This document shows positions 5,544 to 8,154 of a DNA stretch of 8,154 bases, piece by piece. Each line of letters opens with the position of its first letter. Positions within the stretch are counted from its first letter, which is position 1. The stretch is taken from NCBI GenBank assembly GCA_025964055.1, contig JAOPZP010000474.1:1-8154 (forward strand). The letters are read 5' to 3'. A program made the translations under genes and the position numbers. The notes under the pieces were generated by a model that was given only the letters and a program-made list of their open reading frames with translations, made no database searches and had not been told where the DNA came from. This stretch comes from Conexibacter sp. Its GTDB lineage: Bacteria; Actinomycetota; Thermoleophilia; Solirubrobacterales; Solirubrobacteraceae.

Positions 5544-5568
5544 CGCCTCTAGGAGGCGGGCGCCTCCT
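5544..5568. terminator. Overlapping hairpins between topoisomerase and STAS genes
   Basis: AGGAGGC (5551-5557) and GCCTCCT (5562-5568) form a perfect 7-bp stem around GGGC. The upstream CGCCTC (5544-5549) can instead pair with GAGGCG (5553-5558), so two mutually exclusive hairpins are possible. They span the 3' end of the STAS gene and lie just after the topoisomerase stop. Lacking a U-tract, they may act as a bidirectional terminator for the convergent transcripts. Confidence 0.4.
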
Positions 5569-5920
5569 CCTCGTCGAGCGCGGCGAGCGCCTCGTCGCGG
5601 CTGCCGCGGATCGTGAAGATCTGGTCCAGCCCGGTGATCTCGAACGTCTTGGCGATGTTCAGGTCCGAGTTGACGATCGTCAGGCGGCCGTCGCGCGAGC
5701 GCAGGCGCTTGACCGTGCCGATCAGGACGCCCAGCGCGGTGGAGTCCAGGAACGTGGTGTCGCCGAGGTCGACGACGATCCGTGACTTGCCTGCCTCGAT
5801 CGCCTCGCCGAGCGCGGTCTTCAGCTCGGGAGCGGTGAACAGGTCGATCTCGCCGCGGACGGCCACGACCTGGGTGGTGGCGTCGACGGCGTCCTGGGTC
5901 AGTGCGAATTCCGGTGGCAT
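5549..5920 (-). CDS. STAS-domain anti-sigma factor antagonist (RsbV/SpoIIAA-like)
   Basis: This 123-residue single-domain STAS protein contains VVAVRGEIDLFTAPELKTAL (18-37), then RIVVDLGDTTFLDSTALGVLI (47-67) and LTIVNSDLNIAKTFEITGLDQIF (80-102). S60 in the DST motif is the residue that RsbW-type kinases phosphorylate; dephosphorylated, the protein would capture the anti-sigma factor and release a sigma factor. The acidic C-terminus (LDEEEAPAS) is short. It is the last gene of a three-gene operon: the upstream stop lies 8 bases away, and the SD AGGGGG (5930-5925 on this strand) overlaps that stop, which suggests coupling. No sigma factor or PP2C phosphatase gene is in the window. Confidence 0.93.
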   Translation of the reverse strand: MPPEFALTQDAVDATTQVVAVRGEIDLFTAPELKTALGEAIEAGKSRIVVDLGDTTFLDSTALGVLIGTVKRLRSRDGRLTIVNSDLNIAKTFEITGLDQIFTIRGSRDEALAALDEEEAPAS

Positions 5921-5928
5921 CTGTCCCC

Positions 5929-6324
5929 CTAGTGTGACGTATCGGTGCGGAACGCGAGGTGCAGCAGCAGCTCCTGCCCGTCGCTGCTGACGTCGTCGGC
6001 GACCCGCTGGAAGACGTTGCCGATGCCCGGCAGCGAGGCCGAGTCCACGAGCGCCTGGGCGCCCCCGCCGCTCAGCGGCCCGACGCGCAGCGACAACCCG
6101 GCGGGCTCGGCGTGGACGTGGACCGTGACGCGGCCGTCGGGCGTGTGGCCGGGCGCGTGCGCGGCGACCGCATCGGTCAGCAGCAGTGCGTCGTCGAGGC
6201 GGTCGATCGGGCACTGGGCTCGCGCGGCGAGCATGCCGACGACGCGGCCGAGGACCGGGCCCAGCAGCTCCACGCGCCGCACCGTCAGCGTCGCCTCGTT
6301 GACGGTGGAGGGCTCCGCGGTCAC
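5929..6324 (-). CDS. Degenerate RsbW-like ATPase-fold protein, function unknown
   Basis: This 131-residue protein starts at GTG 6324, overlapping the upstream TGA as GTGA. Its order of elements resembles an HATPase_c anti-sigma protein: a helix LDDALLLTDAVAAHA (43-57) where the N-box should be, strands VTVHVHAEPAGLSLRVGPL (66-84), then LPGIGNVFQRVADDV (98-112) and a final strand ELLLHLAF. The N-box Asn and preceding Glu are missing (LLLTDAV), and no DxGxG motif follows the strand (VGPLSGG instead). ATP binding and kinase activity are therefore not expected. Its place between an intact RsbW-like protein and a STAS antagonist suggests a non-catalytic binding partner, decoy or scaffold in the same switch. 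The fold is inferred by eye and the family is uncertain; coding is well supported by the overlap and spacing. Confidence 0.75.
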   Translation of the reverse strand: MTAEPSTVNEATLTVRRVELLGPVLGRVVGMLAARAQCPIDRLDDALLLTDAVAAHAPGHTPDGRVTVHVHAEPAGLSLRVGPLSGGGAQALVDSASLPGIGNVFQRVADDVSSDGQELLLHLAFRTDTSH

Positions 6325-6791
6325 CGAGGGTCGCCCTCGGGGACGCGGTCGAGCTCGAACGTCATCCGGACCTCGGTCTCCTCGCGGTCGTTGGTGCCGA
6401 GCTCCAGGGACGAGGCGAGCGTGGCGATGAGCGGCAGGCCGAGGCCGAGGCCGGGGCTGTCGGGGCGCGGCAGGATGCCGCGGCCCGCGTCGCTCACGAC
6501 CACGGTGAGCGCGCCGTCGCGCAGGCCGGCGGTCACCGCCATCGGACCCTCGTCGCCGTTGGGGTAGGCGTGGACGACGACGTTGGTGCACGCCTCGGTC
6601 ACCGCCAGCTTGACGTCGGCCAGCGCGTGGTCGGGCACGTCCAAGGCGTCGCCCAGCCCGCCGAAGGCGTGGCGTACCACGGCCACGTTCTCGGCGCGGG
6701 CCGGCAGGGTCAGCTCGAAGTCGGTCGTCAGAAGCTCCTGGTCACGATCGTGCCGGGGCGTCCGGGCCCCGGTGTCCTCATCGGCTGCCAT
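6321..6791 (-). CDS. Anti-sigma factor / serine kinase, RsbW-like (HATPase_c)
   Basis: This 156-residue protein carries an intact GHKL ATP-binding core: N-box AVTEACTNVVVHAY with E66 and N70, G1 box SDAGRGI (D101, G103, G105) and G2 box GLGLGLPLI (114-122). Such proteins sequester an alternative sigma factor and phosphorylate the STAS antagonist. The first 22 residues are polar and charged, outside the fold. It heads the operon and overlaps the next gene by four bases. ATG 6791 gives the whole frame a sensible length; the preceding GGGCGGG is only a weak SD. The cognate STAS protein is likely the one two genes downstream; the sigma factor is not in the window. Confidence 0.9.
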   Translation of the reverse strand: MAADEDTGARTPRHDRDQELLTTDFELTLPARAENVAVVRHAFGGLGDALDVPDHALADVKLAVTEACTNVVVHAYPNGDEGPMAVTAGLRDGALTVVVSDAGRGILPRPDSPGLGLGLPLIATLASSLELGTNDREETEVRMTFELDRVPEGDPR

Positions 6792-6861
6792 ATGCCCGCC
6801 CGTGGATGGTCCTAGTCACTGTTGCGCCCCTGTCCGCGCCCGCACGCGCAGAAGGGGGCGG

Positions 6862-6888
6862 AGCATAGAGCTTCGCGCGGGCGGCCAA
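6862..6888 (-). promoter_or_regulatory. Candidate promoter of the partner-switching operon
   Basis: On the - strand TATGCT (6867-6862) fits TANNNT and is preceded by TTGGCC (6888-6883) with a 15-base spacer, shorter than usual. Initiation near 6855 would give a leader of about 64 bases. No GTTT/GGGTAT-type SigB promoter was seen, so autoregulation by a SigB-like factor is not supported. Confidence 0.22.
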
Positions 6889-6924
6889 GCCGCTGGGCGA
6901 CGCCGCTCGGGCGACCCTCGAAGA

Positions 6925-6952
6925 CGTCGAGCCGCCGGGGGGCGGCTCGACG
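6925..6952. repeat. Perfect 12-bp hairpin with GGGG loop
   Basis: CGTCGAGCCGCC (6925-6936) is exactly complementary to GGCGGCTCGACG (6941-6952) around GGGG. It is the strongest stem-loop in the window, in noncoding DNA between divergent genes. No U-tract follows on either strand. It could be a U-less terminator for an unseen small transcript, a structured leader element or a protein-binding site. Confidence 0.6.
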
Positions 6953-7069
6953 CGTGTGGGGGAGGTCATCGCATCGCGCCGGGGCAGGGTTCCGGCGCCG
7001 TTTTCCGTGACGCGAATCCGCGGGGCCGTGGCCTCCGCGATCCTCGGTATGCCCGGCGTCATGGGCCTG

Positions 7070-7093
7070 AAACGAGATCCCCGGGGGACGTTT
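7070..7093. repeat. AAACG/CGTTT inverted repeat with inner stem
   Basis: AAACG (7070-7074) and CGTTT (7089-7093) flank an inner TCCC/GGGA pairing, together a bulged 9-bp stem. It lies about 75 bases upstream of the proposed gltB -35. The role is unknown: an operator half-site pair or RNA structure are both possible. Confidence 0.25.
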
Positions 7094-7148
7094 GCACGCA
7101 GACGAAGAGGCCGGTACAGGCGGGTTTCCGGAGCGGGCCATCGTGGCT

Positions 7149-7164
7149 GTACGCGATCGCGTAC
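7149..7164. promoter_or_regulatory. 16-bp perfect palindrome upstream of the gltB promoter, candidate operator
   Basis: GTACGCGATCGCGTAC reads the same on both strands. It ends two bases before the candidate -35 at 7167. A symmetric site at this position suits a homodimeric regulator of gltB, either an activator contacting RNA polymerase or a repressor. Upstream GTACAG (7114-7119) also forms an inverted repeat with CTGTAC (7147-7152), so a second half-site may exist. It does not match the GTNAC-type GlnR box well. Confidence 0.45.
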
Positions 7165-7166
7165 GT

Positions 7167-7196
7167 CTGTCCAATCTGGAGTGGTCTTGCTACTCT
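7167..7196 (+). promoter_or_regulatory. Candidate gltB promoter
   Basis: TACTCT (7191-7196) is a good actinobacterial -10. CTGTCC (7167-7172) is a moderate -35 (3 of 6) with an 18-base spacer. Initiation near 7203 would give a leader of about 83 bases before ATG 7286. The adjacent palindrome supports a control region here. Confidence 0.4.
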
Positions 7197-7202
7197 GCCG
7201 CT

Positions 7203-7285
7203 TCCTCCAAGGCTTGAGGAGCCCGCGCCGACGGCGATTCCGGGCAACCTCCGGCCAGTGCCCCCGGGCCGCCACGGGACACCTC
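7203..7285 (+). other. Predicted 5' leader of gltB
   Basis: If transcription starts near 7203, the leader begins with a short hairpin (TCCTC 7203-7207 with GAGGA 7216-7220, loop CAAGGCTT) followed by G/C-rich segments with several competing pairings. A weak SD (GGGA about 7275-7278) lies some 8 bases before the ATG. No known glutamine or other riboswitch consensus is recognised. Confidence 0.25.
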
Positions 7286-8154
7286 ATGACGATCTCCGCA
7301 CTGCCCCAGGCCGACGGCCTGTACGACCCCCGTTACGAGCACGACGCCTGCGGTGTCGCCATGGTCGCGCGGCTGGACAACCAGCCCGACCACGGCGTCA
7401 TCGTCCGCGCGCTCACCGCGCTCGACAACCTCGAGCACCGTGGTGCCGAAGGCGCCGACGTCCGCACCGGCGACGGCGCGGGCATCCTGGTCCAGCTGCC
7501 GGACGCGTTCTTCCGCGAGGTCGTCGACTTCGCGCTGCCGCCGCGCGGCCAGTACGGCGTGGCCGTCTGCTTCCTGCCGCGCGACGCGGCGCAGCGCCGC
7601 AAGCTCGAGCAGCTGCTGGAGCTCAACGTCCGCATCGAGGGCCAGGAGCTGCTGGGCTGGCGCGACGTGCCGGTCGACCTCGAGCACGTCGGCGACACCG
7701 CCAACGCCTCGCGCCCGCACATCCGCCAGCTCTTCATCGGCGCGGGCCGCGGCTTCACCGACGACCAGGACGCGTTCGAGCGCAAGCTCTACGTGATCCG
7801 CCGGATCGTCGAGCTGGCGGCCGGCCCGGACTTCTACGCCCCGAGCTTCTCCTCGCGCACCTGCGTGTACAAGGGGATGTTGATCTCCCACCAGCTGCGC
7901 AACTTCTTCCCGGACCTCAAGGACGAGCGCTTCATCTCGGCCCTGGCGCTGGTCCACAGCCGGTTCTCGACCAACACGTTCCCGTCCTGGGACCTCGCGC
8001 ACCCGTTCCGCGTCATCGCCCACAACGGCGAGATCAACACGCTGATGGGCAACGCGAACTGGATGCGGGCGCGCGAGTCGCAGCTGGCGTCGGACCTGTT
8101 CGGCCTCGACCTCCAGAAGGTCATGCCGATCGTGCGCCCCGGCGGCTCGGACTC
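7286..8154 (+). CDS. gltB: Glutamate synthase large subunit, N-terminal part (partial)
   Basis: The frame from ATG 7286 is open to the window end (289 residues plus two bases). It encodes the class II glutamine amidotransferase domain of GltB. YDPRYEHDACGVAMVARL places the nucleophile at C22, which becomes the mature N-terminus after removal of a 21-residue propeptide. LEHRGAEGAD (49-58), TGDGAGILVQ (61-70), HSRFSTNTFPSW (224-235) and HNGEIN (246-251) are further glutaminase signatures. The enzyme takes the amide of glutamine and, in its FMN/Fe-S synthase domain beyond the window, converts 2-oxoglutarate to glutamate with electrons from the small subunit (GltD), the ammonia-assimilating GOGAT step. 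Regulation probably acts through the long upstream region with the palindrome. No frame disruption is seen. Confidence 0.96.
   Translation, partial: MTISALPQADGLYDPRYEHDACGVAMVARLDNQPDHGVIVRALTALDNLEHRGAEGADVRTGDGAGILVQLPDAFFREVVDFALPPRGQYGVAVCFLPRDAAQRRKLEQLLELNVRIEGQELLGWRDVPVDLEHVGDTANASRPHIRQLFIGAGRGFTDDQDAFERKLYVIRRIVELAAGPDFYAPSFSSRTCVYKGMLISHQLRNFFPDLKDERFISALALVHSRFSTNTFPSWDLAHPFRVIAHNGEINTLMGNANWMRARESQLASDLFGLDLQKVMPIVRPGGSD

Larger units (their letters stand above)
6792..7285. other. 494-base divergent intergenic region, no convincing gene
   Basis: This region separates the - strand RsbW-like operon from gltB. Open frames here are short, Arg/Pro/Ser-rich, lack family resemblance and SDs, and overlap each other, so I call none. 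I see no tRNA T-loop pattern and cannot match a known riboswitch. It holds a perfect 12-bp hairpin (6925-6952), an AAACG/CGTTT dyad (7070-7093), a 16-bp palindrome (7149-7164) and candidate promoters on each side. It is long for this compact window, so an unrecognised small RNA or complex control region is possible. Confidence 0.6.

Noticed and set aside
4419..5552. 377-residue + strand frame overlapping the topoisomerase gene
   Set aside because: Its translation is low-complexity Arg/Ala/Pro/Gly, while the overlapping frame from 4456 encodes a complete topoisomerase IB with its candidate catalytic residues.
6960..7080. Possible tRNA or known riboswitch
   Set aside because: Scattered GGTTCC and GCGAATCC strings do not assemble into a cloverleaf with matching acceptor and T arms, and no riboswitch consensus could be matched.
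6812..7174. 120-residue - strand ORF in the intergenic region (and the shorter overlapping ones)
   Set aside because: Basic, Pro/Arg/Ser-rich translation, no SD, it runs through the strong hairpin, and competing frames are of similar quality.
1..8154. CRISPR array, insertion sequence, integrase site or prophage
   Set aside because: No regularly spaced repeats, transposase or integrase motifs, terminal inverted repeats or target duplications were seen. Encapsulin shares the HK97 capsid fold but no phage genes surround it.

Overview
This is a high-GC bacterial window with strong G/C preference at third codon positions, GTG starts and several 4-base GTGA stop/start overlaps. These traits fit Actinomycetota. 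The RsbW-like/STAS module, the ferritin-loaded encapsulin and the overall protein style would suit a Thermoleophilia (Solirubrobacter/Conexibacter/Patulibacter-like) genome, but no rRNA or marker gene is present to fix the lineage.

Left end (1-773, + strand): the C-terminal tail of a membrane protein, coupled by a GTGA overlap to a HAD-superfamily phosphatase. Iron-storage block (778-2780): a hairpin, a tiny proline-rich acidic ORF, then an encapsulated-ferritin cargo protein whose C-terminus carries an encapsulin-targeting peptide. It overlaps the encapsulin shell gene by four bases. A second, non-encapsulated ferritin-like diiron protein faces the shell gene convergently on the - strand. 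Divergent from that ferritin-like gene is a DJ-1/PfpI-family protein (2833-3441).

DNA-end block (3521-5538, +): the bacterial NHEJ protein Ku, with an extended lysine-rich tail, followed after 38 bases by a type IB DNA topoisomerase. Regulatory block (5549-6791, -): a three-gene partner-switching operon in transcription order of an intact RsbW-like ATPase/anti-sigma protein, a protein that looks like a decayed version of the same fold, and a STAS anti-sigma antagonist with its phosphorylatable serine. Junctions are a 4-base overlap and an 8-base gap, so expression is probably coupled.

Right end: a 494-base divergent intergenic region with no convincing gene but with a perfect 12-bp hairpin, a 16-bp perfect palindrome and a plausible promoter. 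It is followed by the 5' part of gltB, the glutamate synthase large subunit, which runs off the window.

The main biological unit is the ferritin-encapsulin nanocompartment. Shell and cargo assign clearly to known families; the new questions lie around them: the proline-rich ORF, possible leaderless expression, a shell ribosome-binding site that sits in the targeting-peptide codons, and the neighbouring second ferritin. The most unusual single protein is the degenerate ATPase-fold member of the partner-switching operon.
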